Part shown: positions 1-8,834 of the stretch, piece after piece
Layout: the number at the start of each line of letters is the position of its first letter
How positions within the stretch are numbered: position 1 is the stretch's first letter
Assembly (NCBI GenBank): GCA_024762925.1
Contig: JANTGM010000031.1
Span: 1-54,085 of the forward strand
Direction: 5' to 3'
Length of the DNA: 54,085 nt
Source of the DNA: Kofleriaceae bacterium
GTDB lineage: Bacteria; Myxococcota_A; Polyangia; Haliangiales; Haliangiaceae
Translations under genes and position numbers: made by a program
The notes under the pieces: model-generated
Told to the model about the DNA's origin: nothing
The model's input: only the letters and a program-made list of their open reading frames with translations
The model's database searches: none

Positions 1-63
1 CCCCCCCGCGGAAGGCTCTGTCCCCCCCGCGGAAGGCTCTGTTTCCCCCGCGGAAGGCTCTGC
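1..63 (-). repeat. 21-bp tandem repeat inside rbfA
   Basis: Three consecutive 21-bp units (1-21, 22-42, 43-63) share the core CCCCCGCGGAAGGCTCTG on the plus strand. The third unit differs only at its first two bases and its last. Because 21 is a multiple of three, the repeat stays in frame with rbfA and encodes a heptapeptide (Glu-Pro-Ser-Ala-Gly-Gly/Glu-Thr) on the minus strand. The first copy touches the window edge, so more copies may lie outside. Confidence 0.9.
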
Positions 64-438
64 CACGTGCCGCATTTCGTCGTCGCGGATGATTTGACTG
101 AGCCGCACGCCAAACTCGCTGCTTTGATCGTGCATGAATCGCAGCTCGGGGGCGCGTTGTAGCTTCAGGGTACGTCCCAAGGGGCCTCGAAGCTTGCCAG
201 CGGCCTTGTTGAGAACAACCACAGCCGACTCCCCCGCTGCGTCGTCACCACCATAGAAGGCAATGTAGACGTGAGCGAGCCCCATGTCTTTGTTTAGTTC
301 AACGTGGTTGATGCTGACAAATCCCGCGCGCTTTACCCGTGGATCGTTAAGCTCCGAACGAATCAGGTCGCCGAGAGCCTCGCGGATGGCTTGCGCCACC
401 CGTGGTCGCCGGGGATTCCCTGAGTTGTCTGCGCCCAT
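1..438 (-). CDS. rbfA: Ribosome-binding factor A, 3' end outside the window
   Basis: RbfA is the cold-adaptation and 16S rRNA maturation factor that binds the 30S subunit. The frame opens at ATG 438 (MGADNSGNPRRPRVAQAIRE) and is open to base 1 with no stop, giving 146 visible codons. Family features are the N-terminal basic start, VAQAIREALGDLIRSELNDP, the VSINHVELNKDMGLAHVYI strand region, the LNKAAGKLRGPLGRTLKLQ helix and the ending PELRFMHDQSSEFGVRLSQI, a KH-like fold. After about residue 124 the protein continues as a Pro/Ser/Gly/Glu heptad repeat instead of ending, an unusual tail. It is the last gene seen of the rimP-nusA-ylxR-infB-rbfA operon and lies 18 bp after infB. Identification is strong; the true C-terminus is not visible. 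Confidence 0.9.
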   Translation of the reverse strand, partial: MGADNSGNPRRPRVAQAIREALGDLIRSELNDPRVKRAGFVSINHVELNKDMGLAHVYIAFYGGDDAAGESAVVVLNKAAGKLRGPLGRTLKLQRAPELRFMHDQSSEFGVRLSQIIRDDEMRHVAEPSAGETEPSAGGTEPSAGG

Positions 439-456
439 CGTCAGCTTGCCCTGTGC

Positions 457-3336
457 TTAGAGGGTCGCTTTTTCTTCGACCACTTCGTAGGACTCGATAA
501 CATCACCAATCTGTAGCTCGTTGTACCCATCGAGCATAAGACCGCATTCGTAGCCTTCCTTGACCTCAGATGCTTCGTCCTTGAAACGGCGCAGGCTCGA
601 AACCTTGCCTTCGTAGACTTGCACCGAGTCGCGGATGACGCGGAGATGCGACTTGCGAGCGACGCGGCCCGAGGTGACCATGCAACCAGCGACAACACCG
701 CGGCGAGGAATCGTGAAGGTCTCGCGAACCTCCATGCGTCCCTGCTCGACCTGACGTTGAATCGGCGAGAGCAGACCTGCCATGGCAGCCTTCACGTCAT
801 CGAGACAGTCGTAAATGATGTCGTAGAGTTTGATCTCCACGCCCTCTTTCTCTGCCAGCTTGCCTGCCTTGCCCGCGGTCCGAACGTGGAAACCAACGAT
901 GATGGCATTTCCGTGAGCGAGGTTGACGTCGGTCTCGGTAATGCCGCCAACGCCTGCAGAGATAACCTCAACGGAGACCTTCTCCGTAGAGAGCTCAATG
1001 AGGGCTTTCTTGAGAGCTTCAACCGAGCCTTGAACATCCGCCTTGAGCACAACCTTGAGAACTTCTGCTTTGTTCTCGCCGGCCTTCATGTTCGACATGA
1101 GCTTCTCAAGAGAGACCTTGCCAGAGCTCGCGAGTTCCTTCTTGCGCTTTTGCTGCTGCCTGGATTCGACAACCTGTTTGGCCATCTTCTCGTCTTCGGT
1201 AGCATTGAGTGTATCGCCCGCGCTCGGAACCCCGTTAATGCCAAGGATTTCGACAGGAGTACCTGGGCCGGCTTCCTCAAGGGGGTTGCCCGCATGGTCC
1301 ATCGCCGCCCGGACTTTGCCCAGACACTCACCAACAACGATCGTGTCGCCGAGTCGCAAGGTTCCCTCCTGAATGAGCACCGTGGAAATCGGTCCTCGAG
1401 AGCGATCCAGCCGTGCCTCGATGACTGTGCCCAAGGCCGCCTTGTTTGGGTTGGCCTTCAGATCCAGGAGTTCAGCATTGAGCGTAATTGCCTCGAGCAG
1501 CGAGTCGATGCCATCACCCGTTAGAGCAGAACAGTCTACATAGATCGTGTCTCCACCCCACTCCTCGGGAATGAGTCCATGGTCTGCGAGCTGCTGCCGT
1601 GCACGATCTGGGTTGGCGCCTGGCGCATCGCTCTTGTTGACAGCGACAATAATCGTCACCCCCGCAGCTTGGGCAAGCTTCAGCGCCTCAATGGTTTGCG
1701 GCTTCGCACCATCATCTGAAGCGACAATGAGAATCACAATGTCGGTGCACTGAGCGCCACGGGCACGCATCTCAGTAAACGCCGCGTGACCTGGGGTATC
1801 GATGAAGACAATCTCTCCAAAGCCATCACCGGCATCCACCTTGTACGCACCAATGTGCTGGGTGATACCGCCCGACTCGCCTGCGGTGACCTTCTCCTTG
1901 CGAATGTAGTCGAGAAGCGAAGTCTTGCCGTGATCGACATGGCCCATGACCGTGACCACAGGAGGGCGCGTGCTCTTGGTTTCCTCTTCATCGGGCTCGC
2001 TGGCAAACACGTCGTCCTCTTTGAAAGCGACGTTCTGCACTTCGTAATTGAACTCGGTGGCAAGAAGCTGCGCCGTATCAAAGTCGATGGAGGCGTTCAG
2101 AGAAATCCCTACCATGCCCATGCCCCAGAGTTTCTTGAGAAGCTCCTGAGCTTTGATGCCCATGTTCTTACCGAGGTCACCGACTGTAGTGGTCTCCTCA
2201 ATTCGAACCACACGCTTGTGCTCTGCGGGCGTTGTGATTTGGGTTTGGCGTCCCGACCCTTTGGGTTTGGACTTTTTGAAGTTGCGACCTCGGCCGCGCT
2301 GATTCGCCTGATTGAAGCGATCGCGACGAACTTGTGCTCCGCGGGTCGAAGCGAGGGGCCGTTCAACGACCTTGATCCGCGTTGATGGGAGTTTGATCAC
2401 CGTACCAACCGCTGGCCGACCATCTGTTGGAGCCGGAGCGGCCTGGGCCTGTTCGGCAACCTTCTTGGCCTTAAGCTCCGCACGTTCTTGCTCTCGCGCA
2501 CTTGCAAGGTCGCGGGCGCGCTGCAGTTCAGCTTCAAATCGCTCTTTTGCTGTTGTTGGCGTGGCTTCGGGCTCAGGAGCCTCTGCAGCTGGACTTGCTG
2601 GGGCCGCTGCTGGGGCGCTGACGATTGGAGTTGGCTCGGGCGCTGGCGCAGCAACAACGCGCTGATGCCCCGGAAGGTCAACGCTCTCTGGACCTGCCAC
2701 AACAACCTGCTTGCGCGGCGCTGGTGCCGGCTCGGGTGCTGGCGTAGCAACCACCGGTGCGGGTGTTGGAACCGGTGTTGGCGCTGGCGCTGGCTCCGGA
2801 ATCGGCTCAGCTGTGGCCTCAGCAGGAGCTGCGACGACGGGTGCCGGAGTTGGAACGACGGGAGCTGGCGTTGCGACAGCGGGCGCTGGCGCTGGCGTAG
2901 CCACCACAGGAGCTGGCGTAGCCACCGCTGGTGCTGGCGTTCGAACCACTGGTGTTCGAGTTATCACAGCTGGCGGCGCTTTGGCTGGAGCGGACGTCGT
3001 TGCCGCTGCATCAACGGATGCCTTCCGACGCCGGACCATGGGTTGCACTGCAACAGGCTTTGCAGGCTCACTCTGGCTGGAATCCTTGGCGCGCCTTCGC
3101 ACAACCGGCTTCGCCTTCGAAGAGGACTTTGCCTTCTTAGAAGCGCCCTTCGGATTGGCAGCAACGCCTGTATAGCCGAGAGTCTTCTTGAGCTTACCAG
3201 CCTCGTCAAAGGTCAGTGAGGACATGTGGCTCTTCACGCTGAATCCTAAGTCCAGAGCCATTTTGACAAGCTCCTTGTTGGGAATATCAACCTCACGGGC
3301 CAGTTCATATATCCGGATTTTGGAATCGCTACTCAT
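457..3336 (-). CDS. infB: Translation initiation factor IF-2
   Basis: IF-2 is the GTPase that places fMet-tRNA on the 30S subunit and promotes 50S joining. The protein is 959 aa when started at ATG 3336 ([16 protein letters not shown]). A GTG 12 bp upstream is possible, but the ATG overlaps the ylxR stop (ATGAGTAG) as expected for coupling. Order: N-terminal IF2N motif ([21 protein letters not shown]), then a long Lys/Arg then Pro-Ala-Thr-Val linker, a second IF2N-like motif ([20 protein letters not shown]), and the G domain from about residue 455. Its motifs are GHVDHGKTS (G1), GGITQHIG (G2), DTPGHAAF (G3), NKSD (G4) and SALTGDG (G5). Domains II-IV follow, including the fMet-tRNA-binding C-terminus. 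The linker is built largely of ATPAPVV-like heptads. Identification is certain. Confidence 0.98.
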   Translation of the reverse strand: MSSDSKIRIYELAREVDIPNKELVKMALDLGFSVKSHMSSLTFDEAGKLKKTLGYTGVAANPKGASKKAKSSSKAKPVVRRRAKDSSQSEPAKPVAVQPMVRRRKASVDAAATTSAPAKAPPAVITRTPVVRTPAPAVATPAPVVATPAPAPAVATPAPVVPTPAPVVAAPAEATAEPIPEPAPAPTPVPTPAPVVATPAPEPAPAPRKQVVVAGPESVDLPGHQRVVAAPAPEPTPIVSAPAAAPASPAAEAPEPEATPTTAKERFEAELQRARDLASAREQERAELKAKKVAEQAQAAPAPTDGRPAVGTVIKLPSTRIKVVERPLASTRGAQVRRDRFNQANQRGRGRNFKKSKPKGSGRQTQITTPAEHKRVVRIEETTTVGDLGKNMGIKAQELLKKLWGMGMVGISLNASIDFDTAQLLATEFNYEVQNVAFKEDDVFASEPDEEETKSTRPPVVTVMGHVDHGKTSLLDYIRKEKVTAGESGGITQHIGAYKVDAGDGFGEIVFIDTPGHAAFTEMRARGAQCTDIVILIVASDDGAKPQTIEALKLAQAAGVTIIVAVNKSDAPGANPDRARQQLADHGLIPEEWGGDTIYVDCSALTGDGIDSLLEAITLNAELLDLKANPNKAALGTVIEARLDRSRGPISTVLIQEGTLRLGDTIVVGECLGKVRAAMDHAGNPLEEAGPGTPVEILGINGVPSAGDTLNATEDEKMAKQVVESRQQQKRKKELASSGKVSLEKLMSNMKAGENKAEVLKVVLKADVQGSVEALKKALIELSTEKVSVEVISAGVGGITETDVNLAHGNAIIVGFHVRTAGKAGKLAEKEGVEIKLYDIIYDCLDDVKAAMAGLLSPIQRQVEQGRMEVRETFTIPRRGVVAGCMVTSGRVARKSHLRVIRDSVQVYEGKVSSLRRFKDEASEVKEGYECGLMLDGYNELQIGDVIESYEVVEEKATL
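2700..2965 (-). repeat. Pro-Ala-Thr-Val heptad repeats in the IF-2 linker
   Basis: On the minus strand this part of infB encodes repeated [23 protein letters not shown] segments. At the DNA level many copies are imperfect 21-bp units of the type GGAGCTGGCGTAGCCACC (plus strand), most clearly between 2830 and 2960. The stretch lies in the flexible N-terminal linker before the G domain, where length varies widely between species. It is degenerate rather than a clean microsatellite. Confidence 0.8.
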
Positions 3337-3619
3337 TTGAGCCCTCACTTCTCACGTTCAGAATCTGCTGGTGAATCGACGCGATAGACGCACCAGGTAT
3401 CGCTGTTCGAAAGGACCGGCTAAAGCCGCCCTTTTTCGCTCCTGCAAGGCAAGAGCTGCGAGCGTGCACGTAGGCACCTCGCCCGTCGCGTCGACCAAAA
3501 TCATCGACGCGAAGCTTCGCTCCCTCGCGAGTCACGCGCACAAGTGCCCGTTGCTCGTCGACGGTGTGACAGCCTACGCACGTTCGGCGCGGGCCGTCGA
3601 TGTGGAGACCAGGCTTCAT
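3329..3619 (-). CDS. ylxR: YlxR-family (DUF448) RNA-binding protein
   Basis: The 96-residue protein has the family pattern [19 protein letters not shown] at residues about 11-29 (a CxxC pair) and the [20 protein letters not shown] segment that forms the basic RNA-binding patch. YlxR proteins sit between nusA and infB in many bacteria and have been linked to RNA binding and to RNase P or transcription control; the precise role here is inference. Its ATG overlaps the nusA stop by 4 bp, and its own stop lies inside the first codons of infB, so translation of the three genes is probably coupled. The C-terminal tail (residues 75-96) is not conserved. Confidence 0.92.
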   Translation of the reverse strand: MKPGLHIDGPRRTCVGCHTVDEQRALVRVTREGAKLRVDDFGRRDGRGAYVHARSSCLAGAKKGGFSRSFRTAIPGASIASIHQQILNVRSEGSNE

Positions 3620-5031
3620 CCCTCGGTCACCTCAGAGTTTGTCTCATCTGCAGCGGTCGCTTCGGCAGCAGCCAAATCCGCAGCGGGTGAAGCAGGTGCT
3701 GCTGCTGGAGCTTCGCCTCCGCGCATGAAGGCCTCAGCACCGGCAATGATTGCAGCAGCACGTTCGGTGTTGGCGACTTCTGGGAGTTGCGCCATCTCCT
3801 CGGGCAGTGCGCGGCTCAAATCGCTCACCGAGCGCCAACCAAACTGGAAGAGCGTATTTGCCAACTCTTCATCTACGCCCTCGATTGCCGCCATTTGCGT
3901 CTTTGCACGGGCCTCAAGCTCAAGAATCTTGGATTCAGAGTGAATATCGATGCGCCACCCCGTTAGCTGTGAGGCAAGACGAACATTTTGGCCCTTCTTG
4001 CCAATGGCGAGGGAGAGCTTGTCGTCGGGAACGATAAGTTCCATGCGGTGTCCTTGTGCATCGATGATCACACGAGAGACCTCAGCTGGAGCAATGGCGC
4101 TGCAAACGAAGCGAGCGGGGTCATCATCGTAAGGGACAATGTCAATCTTCTCGCCGCGAAGCTCCTGGACCACTGCCTGAACACGCGAGCCCTTCATCCC
4201 GACGCATGCGCCAACCGGATCGACGTCGCGGTCTTTCGAAGAAACGCCGATTTTGGCGCGAGCACCCGGCTCACGAGCTGACGACTCAATGCGAACAATC
4301 TTCTCGAAAATCTCGGGCACCTCTTGCTCAAAGAGCTTTTCAAGAAGCCCCTTGTGGGTTCGAGACAGAATGATTTGTGGACCGCGCGCGTTGCGGTCGA
4401 TATCGAGCAGCAGTGCGCGAATGCTGTCACCGCTTCGGAACGACTCCCGAGGAACCTGCTCACGCGTTGGCAGGATTGCCTCGGTCTTGCCTAGGTCGAC
4501 GATCAGGTTGCCGCGCTCAAAGCGCCGAACGATGCCACTTATCAGCTCGCCCTTACGATCCTTAAACTCGTTGTAGACATTGTCACGCTCGGCTTCGCGC
4601 ACGCGCTGGTAGATGACCTGTTTCGCGGTCTGGGCCGCGATGCGCCCAAAGTGCCGGTGTGCACCTTTGAGATCGATGAGTCCGCCAAAGCGTTGATCCT
4701 GTTCAGCAGCACGATCTGCGTCTTCGTCTCGGTAGAACACTTGGAAGAGGAGTTCATCGCCAAGTTCTGCTTCGAGACCGTTTTCCTGGGCTTGCGCTAG
4801 GGAAATCTCGCACCCCTCTTCGGGGTCGTCTTCAACAACTGTGACGATGAGAACAAGGTCAACGCAACCCGTCTCGGCGTTGAAGGTGGCTTCGAACTGG
4901 CGGATGGTTCCGAAGGTTTTGAGAGCGGCAGTGGTAATTGCTTGCTCCAAGGCCTGAATGAGAACCTTGGGATCCAGGCCCTTGTCACGCCCAACTTGTT
5001 CAATAACCATCGTTAGATTGGCGGCTTGCAT
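3616..5031 (-). CDS. nusA: Transcription termination/antitermination factor NusA
   Basis: NusA binds RNA polymerase and nascent RNA and modulates pausing, intrinsic termination and rRNA antitermination. The 471-residue product carries the NusA N-terminal domain (from [20 protein letters not shown]), an S1 domain ([21 protein letters not shown]), KH1 with [19 protein letters not shown] and the [20 protein letters not shown] strand, and KH2 with [22 protein letters not shown]-terminal helix-hairpin-helix-like segment (about residues 385-440) is followed by an Ala/Glu-rich tail. The ATG at 5031 is preceded by a good ribosome-binding site (AGGAGA). It sits 12 bp after rimP and overlaps ylxR by 4 bp. 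Confidence 0.97.
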   Translation of the reverse strand: MQAANLTMVIEQVGRDKGLDPKVLIQALEQAITTAALKTFGTIRQFEATFNAETGCVDLVLIVTVVEDDPEEGCEISLAQAQENGLEAELGDELLFQVFYRDEDADRAAEQDQRFGGLIDLKGAHRHFGRIAAQTAKQVIYQRVREAERDNVYNEFKDRKGELISGIVRRFERGNLIVDLGKTEAILPTREQVPRESFRSGDSIRALLLDIDRNARGPQIILSRTHKGLLEKLFEQEVPEIFEKIVRIESSAREPGARAKIGVSSKDRDVDPVGACVGMKGSRVQAVVQELRGEKIDIVPYDDDPARFVCSAIAPAEVSRVIIDAQGHRMELIVPDDKLSLAIGKKGQNVRLASQLTGWRIDIHSESKILELEARAKTQMAAIEGVDEELANTLFQFGWRSVSDLSRALPEEMAQLPEVANTERAAAIIAGAEAFMRGGEAPAAAPASPAADLAAAEATAADETNSEVTEG

Positions 5032-5043
5032 ACTTTTCTCCTC

Positions 5044-5604
5044 TTATGCCCTCTTCCCCTGGCCCTTCATGAGGGCACTCCAATCGGGGACAAGTCTCGC
5101 CGAAGACAGATCGGCAAGTGGCAATTCGAACTGGGTGTCATCAACATCAATCGTGACAGTGGTGTCGTCCTCCGATACCGAGACCAACACACCTTTGTAG
5201 TTGCGGCGACCATCGAGGCCGTTGCGCAATTGGACCTTCACTTCGCTTCCAAGATACCGGCGAAAGTGCTCGGGCAAGCGAAGTGGTCTATCGAGTCCCG
5301 GCGACGAAACTTCGAGCTCATAACGGGACGTAATCGGATCCTCGACATCGAGAATCGCCGACACTTCGCGGCTTAGCCGGGTGCACTCATCGAAGCTGAT
5401 ACTCTTGCCCGAGTCGGGCGGGTAGTCGATGAAGATTCGGAGCACAGCTCCTCCCTGACCTTGCTTAAACTCGACCTCAACCAGCTCATATCCCGCATCT
5501 GTGCAGATGGGCGCCAACAATTCGCGCAACTGCTCGGAGCCTGGGGCACGAGTTGCGCTAGCTCCGAGTTCGGCGTCACCGATATTTGTGCGGGAAGTTG
5601 ACAC
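5044..5604 (-). CDS. rimP: Ribosome maturation factor RimP
   Basis: RimP helps assemble the 30S subunit. The 186-residue protein has the N-terminal alpha/beta domain (LRELLAPICTDAGYELVEVE, then LRIFIDYP), the conserved CTRLSREVSAILDVEDPI helix and YELEVSSPGLDRPL loop, and the C-terminal SH3-like domain (about residues 115-186). The first about 20 residues are a non-conserved extension. The only plausible start in frame is GTG 5604: a stop lies a few codons upstream and there is no Met before residue 40. No clear Shine-Dalgarno precedes it. It is the first gene of the rimP-nusA-ylxR-infB-rbfA operon. Confidence 0.95.
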   Translation of the reverse strand: MSTSRTNIGDAELGASATRAPGSEQLRELLAPICTDAGYELVEVEFKQGQGGAVLRIFIDYPPDSGKSISFDECTRLSREVSAILDVEDPITSRYELEVSSPGLDRPLRLPEHFRRYLGSEVKVQLRNGLDGRRNYKGVLVSVSEDDTTVTIDVDDTQFELPLADLSSARLVPDWSALMKGQGKRA

Positions 5605-5844
5605 TGGTATGAGATCGATTCGTTACAAAATTCGGCCTTGGACAAGACAGGATTGGGAAAACAAAGGCCCAGAACTAAGGAAGGTGGAGCAGCCGAAGCC
5701 GTCCACCCAGGATGAGCCTCATATGTAGGGGGCGAATTACCATGGGCATTGTGGGTTTGCAAGGGTTTGGCTCCGGTGAGCGCTTTGTCACGCCGATCCT
5801 GTGCATCTGTTCGTACCGAGGGAATTCTGCTAAACCACAGGGCG
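5605..5844. other. Intergenic region between divergent rimP and nitrilase genes
   Basis: These 240 bp separate two divergently read genes, so both promoters should lie here; I could not identify convincing -10/-35 pairs. One inverted repeat is visible: GGTGGA (5683-5688) and TCCACC (5702-5707) enclose a GC-rich 13-base segment. On the minus strand it would fold in the leader of the rimP operon. No tRNA cloverleaf was found, unlike E. coli, where metY precedes rimP. A longer plus-strand reading of the nitrilase from 5749 lacks family similarity upstream of 5845. Confidence 0.5.
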
Positions 5845-6723
5845 ATGACAACTCCTGCTACAGCGAGCAACAAAGCGGCGGTGATTCAGCTTTGTTCGGA
5901 CGGCGATCTATCTGGAAATCTAGCTACTTGCGAGCGTCTTGTCGCCCAAGCAGCAGACCGAGGCGCATCTCTTGTGGTGCTCCCTGAGTGCTTTGCCTTC
6001 CTCGGTGAGCGCGAGCAGGACAAATTCGCGGTTGCCGAGTTCCTCTCTCTGGGAGCCATCCCGGATTCTGCTGGCCCGATCCTTCGCAGCATCACCCAAA
6101 TGGCCATGAGCCACGGCCTCTGGGTCATCGCCGGAGGAATCCCCGAGCTGCGCCCAGAAGACGCGTCGCTCTCAGAGAAGACGACTGCGTACAACACGTG
6201 TGCTGTGGTGAACCCGGCTGGGGAACTGGTTTCGGCGTATCGCAAAATTCACCTTTTTGATGTCGACATCCCCGGCGGAGCGACGCTGAAAGAAAGTGCA
6301 GCGACCTCCGCAGGCAGCGATGTGCTCACCGTGGACACCAGTGTTGGCAGAGTTGGGTTGTCGATTTGCTACGACTTGCGCTTTCCCGAGCTCTACCGCC
6401 AGCTCACCTTGGACAAAGGAGCTGAGGTTCTCGTCGTTCCGGCCGCCTTTACCGCCCACACGGGTGCTGCCCATTGGCACACACTTCTGCGGGCCCGAGC
6501 CATTGAAAACCAATGCTGGGTACTCGCAGCGGGGCAAACCGGTCGCCACAATGCAAAGCGCCATTCCTATGGCCACTCACTCATCATCGATCCTTGGGGC
6601 GTTATTCGCGGTGAGGTCGAAGAAGGTGATGGCATTGCGGTGGTTGAAATCGACGCGGCCTTCACAAGCGAGAAACGCACTCACCTGCCCTGCCTAACGC
6701 ACAGCGTTCTTCGCAAGAGCTAA
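5845..6723 (+). CDS. Carbon-nitrogen hydrolase (Nit1/omega-amidase-like)
   Basis: A 292-residue nitrilase-superfamily amidase. The catalytic triad is visible: Glu48 in VVLPECFAFLG, Lys134 in AYRKIHLFDVDIPGG and Cys175 in GLSICYDLRFPELYR. The KIHLFDVDIPGG and CYDLRFPE signatures point to the Nit1/Nit2 branch, which includes deaminated-glutathione amidase and omega-amidase. The substrate is therefore probably a metabolite-repair amide such as deaminated glutathione or 2-oxoglutaramate; this cannot be settled from sequence. The start ATG 5845 is preceded by AGGG at suitable spacing; the frame is open further upstream but without homologous sequence. It is followed after 5 bp by a small gene on the same strand. 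A cytosolic location is expected, as there is no signal peptide. Confidence 0.9.
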   Translation: MTTPATASNKAAVIQLCSDGDLSGNLATCERLVAQAADRGASLVVLPECFAFLGEREQDKFAVAEFLSLGAIPDSAGPILRSITQMAMSHGLWVIAGGIPELRPEDASLSEKTTAYNTCAVVNPAGELVSAYRKIHLFDVDIPGGATLKESAATSAGSDVLTVDTSVGRVGLSICYDLRFPELYRQLTLDKGAEVLVVPAAFTAHTGAAHWHTLLRARAIENQCWVLAAGQTGRHNAKRHSYGHSLIIDPWGVIRGEVEEGDGIAVVEIDAAFTSEKRTHLPCLTHSVLRKS

Positions 6724-6728
6724 GCCCG

Positions 6729-7184
6729 ATGTCGAAGGAACCCAAAGAGCCCTCACAGGAAGAGCCAGCGGCAAGTGCTAAGGCTATCGATGACGAGCCG
6801 ATTCCAAAGCTGCCTCGAGCCCCACTGCTGGGCAAGCCATCGACAGCCGCAATGGTTCGCATTGGCATGTTTGGCACGCTTTTCTACGCGATTATCGTTA
6901 TGCGCAAACCCTGTGCAGAGGGCGCAGGACGCTTCCTCATGAACTTTGATGACGCTCCTGATGCCGGCTCACCCCCCGCTGTTGACGAGCGCTATCCGGG
7001 GTTTGAGCTAATCTCGGCCGAGGAGGCGCTGAAACGCTGGCCAGATAGTCCTTCGCACGACGCTGGTGTGAACATCGATGGGGCAGCACCGAGCGACAAC
7101 GCGGCCACAGGTGAGACGGCTGCAGCCGGAATGCCCACAGCTGACGCGAGGGCTGGTGACGCGTCCTCCGGCGAGACGCCCTAA
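6729..7184 (+). CDS. Small unknown protein with one possible membrane segment
   Basis: I do not recognise this 151-residue protein. Residues 1-40 are Glu/Pro/Ala-rich and acidic. One hydrophobic segment at about residues 44-58 (MVRIGMFGTLFYAIIVM) could span the membrane or be an amphipathic helix. The C-terminal half is Ala/Gly/Asp-rich and low in complexity, apart from a short patch, YPGFELISAEEALKRW. It begins 5 bp after the nitrilase stop, so the two are probably co-transcribed. Codon use is similar to its neighbours. Low complexity makes homology-based naming risky; it may be a lineage-specific membrane-anchored protein. Confidence 0.65.
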   Translation: MSKEPKEPSQEEPAASAKAIDDEPIPKLPRAPLLGKPSTAAMVRIGMFGTLFYAIIVMRKPCAEGAGRFLMNFDDAPDAGSPPAVDERYPGFELISAEEALKRWPDSPSHDAGVNIDGAAPSDNAATGETAAAGMPTADARAGDASSGETP

Positions 7185-7235
7185 CCTGCCTGCCCGCCCG
7201 AGACGCGCTTGCATTGGGCGAACTCTATCGGTCGC

Positions 7236-8822
7236 TTAGAAGCGGTAGCGTAGAGTGTAGTTCGCGCAGGTGGGCGGACCACCTCGGTATTGCACGGACA
7301 TGAACGTCCAGTTGGTAGTGTCCCCAAGGCTGGTTTCGATTAAGTCCTCAATTGCCGTCATACCGCTGGTGGCTGTCGCACAGCAGGCTCCGACAGACTT
7401 GCCCATAAATTCGATTGTCGGTGAGAGGGAACTACAGCCTTGCTGGCTGTCTTCTGAATCTTCGATGTAAAAGATGCAGAGGTCCGCCGAATAACCATCT
7501 GGCACACTCAACTCGAAGGAAGGCTCCATGATTCCGGTGAGCGCATCTTCGACACGAACCTGGTACCAATCGTTGGTATACGCATCGAGTTGGTTGGTGA
7601 CCGTGGTGAATTCGTCCACGGTATCATCGGTGGGGGTGAGTTGAGTGGCGGTTTCGTGGGTCTCATTTCCATCGGCGCAAGAGAGTCCGTTTGTGGCATC
7701 ACAAGTAAACGTGCCGCCACAGGCACAGGTCTCTGATGGCTGGTAGGGGAGCTCACCACAGAGCCCACAGGCATTCGCAGATTCGACTCCTGGAGCAATG
7801 CTTGCACAAAGAGGATCCGCGCCCCAGCATCGGATCTGTCCGTTCTCCAGTACACCGCATTGGCCAGAAAACTGAAGCAAAGGTCCCGGCTCGGGGGGGC
7901 CAAGTAGACCGTATTCATCGAAACATTGGATGGTGCCGCTAGGAGTTCGTGCACAGCCTGCCCCCGCCCTCTGTCTGACCCTAAGGGCGAATCCTGATAA
8001 ATCCACATCCTCAAAGGCGATATTGGGTAGGGAAAACTCGTAGCCACCTTCTAGCAGCCGCCAGCAGTGAGCGATACCCGAAGAGTCGAGAGCACAACTA
8101 CGACCGTCGGAAATACTAACCTTAGTCGCCTGAACGGCGGGAGGAGCGATAAGCTGGCTATCCCCCCAGCAAATCACGTTGCCATCGGAGGCAACGGCAC
8201 AGGCCAAATCTTCTTCCAGCGAGACATCAAGAAATGAACCCGATGGGGCTGCCAGGGGACCGTCCAGTTCGTTCCCGTCATCGTCCCAACAGGAAAGACT
8301 GGAGGTATCACTGAGAATGCCGCAGCCGACACGTTGCTGGCCTCTCCGCCAGACATCGATTTGGCTGAAGCTACCTGTCGGCGCTCCGAAGTCTCGCCAC
8401 GCTTCCGTATCTATCAGGTAGCCCCAGCAGCGAAGTGTGCCATCGGTCTTGATTCCGCAGGCAGCGTCTTCACCATTGCTTAAGCTTACGAATACATCAT
8501 CAGGGGTTTCTCGTAGGACTTGATCGATCCAGCAAAGCGCCTTGCCATCACCTCGTAAAGCACATTTCTGGCCGTAGTCGCCGCTTACCCAGATATAGTT
8601 TTGAGCTGCATCCGAGCATTCGCCCCACTCGCCCCAGCTCTCTCCTTCGCAGGTCCGCATACGAGTTCCCATACCACAGGCCTCTTCTTGAGTTTCGCCG
8701 TCTGTGCAAGCCAGGTTTGGGGCAGCATCGTGAGAGGCTGCGCCGCCTTTGTCACCACACCCAAGGAGAGGAAGGAGGGCAAGACAGCTGAAAATGAGGA
8801 ACGACTTGGTCATTGAGGGCAT
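7236..8822 (-). CDS. RCC1-like repeat lipoprotein A
   Basis: A 528-residue exported lipoprotein. The signal peptide ends in the lipobox LPLLGC (Cys at about residue 22). Next comes one Cys-rich module resembling a thrombospondin type-1 motif (ACGMGTRMRTC ... WGEWGEC, residues about 45-70). By my count seven repeats of the form C-(6-8)-C-W follow (for example CALRGDGKALCW, CGIKTDGTLRCWG, CAVASDGNVICWG), residues about 85-340. This fits one seven-bladed RCC1-type propeller with a Cys pair per blade. A Cys cluster (CGLCGEL, CACGGTFTC) and a beta-rich C-terminal domain (DWYQVRVED, SADLCIFYIEDSE) end it. It is a paralogue of the gene 12 bp upstream. The start could be Met1 or Met4. Function is unknown; a surface-binding role is inference. 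Confidence 0.85.
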   Translation of the reverse strand: MPSMTKSFLIFSCLALLPLLGCGDKGGAASHDAAPNLACTDGETQEEACGMGTRMRTCEGESWGEWGECSDAAQNYIWVSGDYGQKCALRGDGKALCWIDQVLRETPDDVFVSLSNGEDAACGIKTDGTLRCWGYLIDTEAWRDFGAPTGSFSQIDVWRRGQQRVGCGILSDTSSLSCWDDDGNELDGPLAAPSGSFLDVSLEEDLACAVASDGNVICWGDSQLIAPPAVQATKVSISDGRSCALDSSGIAHCWRLLEGGYEFSLPNIAFEDVDLSGFALRVRQRAGAGCARTPSGTIQCFDEYGLLGPPEPGPLLQFSGQCGVLENGQIRCWGADPLCASIAPGVESANACGLCGELPYQPSETCACGGTFTCDATNGLSCADGNETHETATQLTPTDDTVDEFTTVTNQLDAYTNDWYQVRVEDALTGIMEPSFELSVPDGYSADLCIFYIEDSEDSQQGCSSLSPTIEFMGKSVGACCATATSGMTAIEDLIETSLGDTTNWTFMSVQYRGGPPTCANYTLRYRF

Positions 8823-8834
8823 TCTTGGAAGGGG

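Noticed and set aside
619-1524. Plus-strand 301-codon frame inside infB
   Set aside because: Lies entirely opposite the conserved IF-2 G domain and C-terminus; no domain or ribosome-binding site. It is a shadow frame.
5749-5844. Longer N-terminus for the nitrilase
   Set aside because: The extra 32 residues have no family similarity, while ATG 5845 has an adjacent AGGG and gives the usual family length.
5373-5873. Minus-strand 166-codon frame spanning the rimP start
   Set aside because: Runs through conserved RimP in another frame and through the nitrilase start; not supported.
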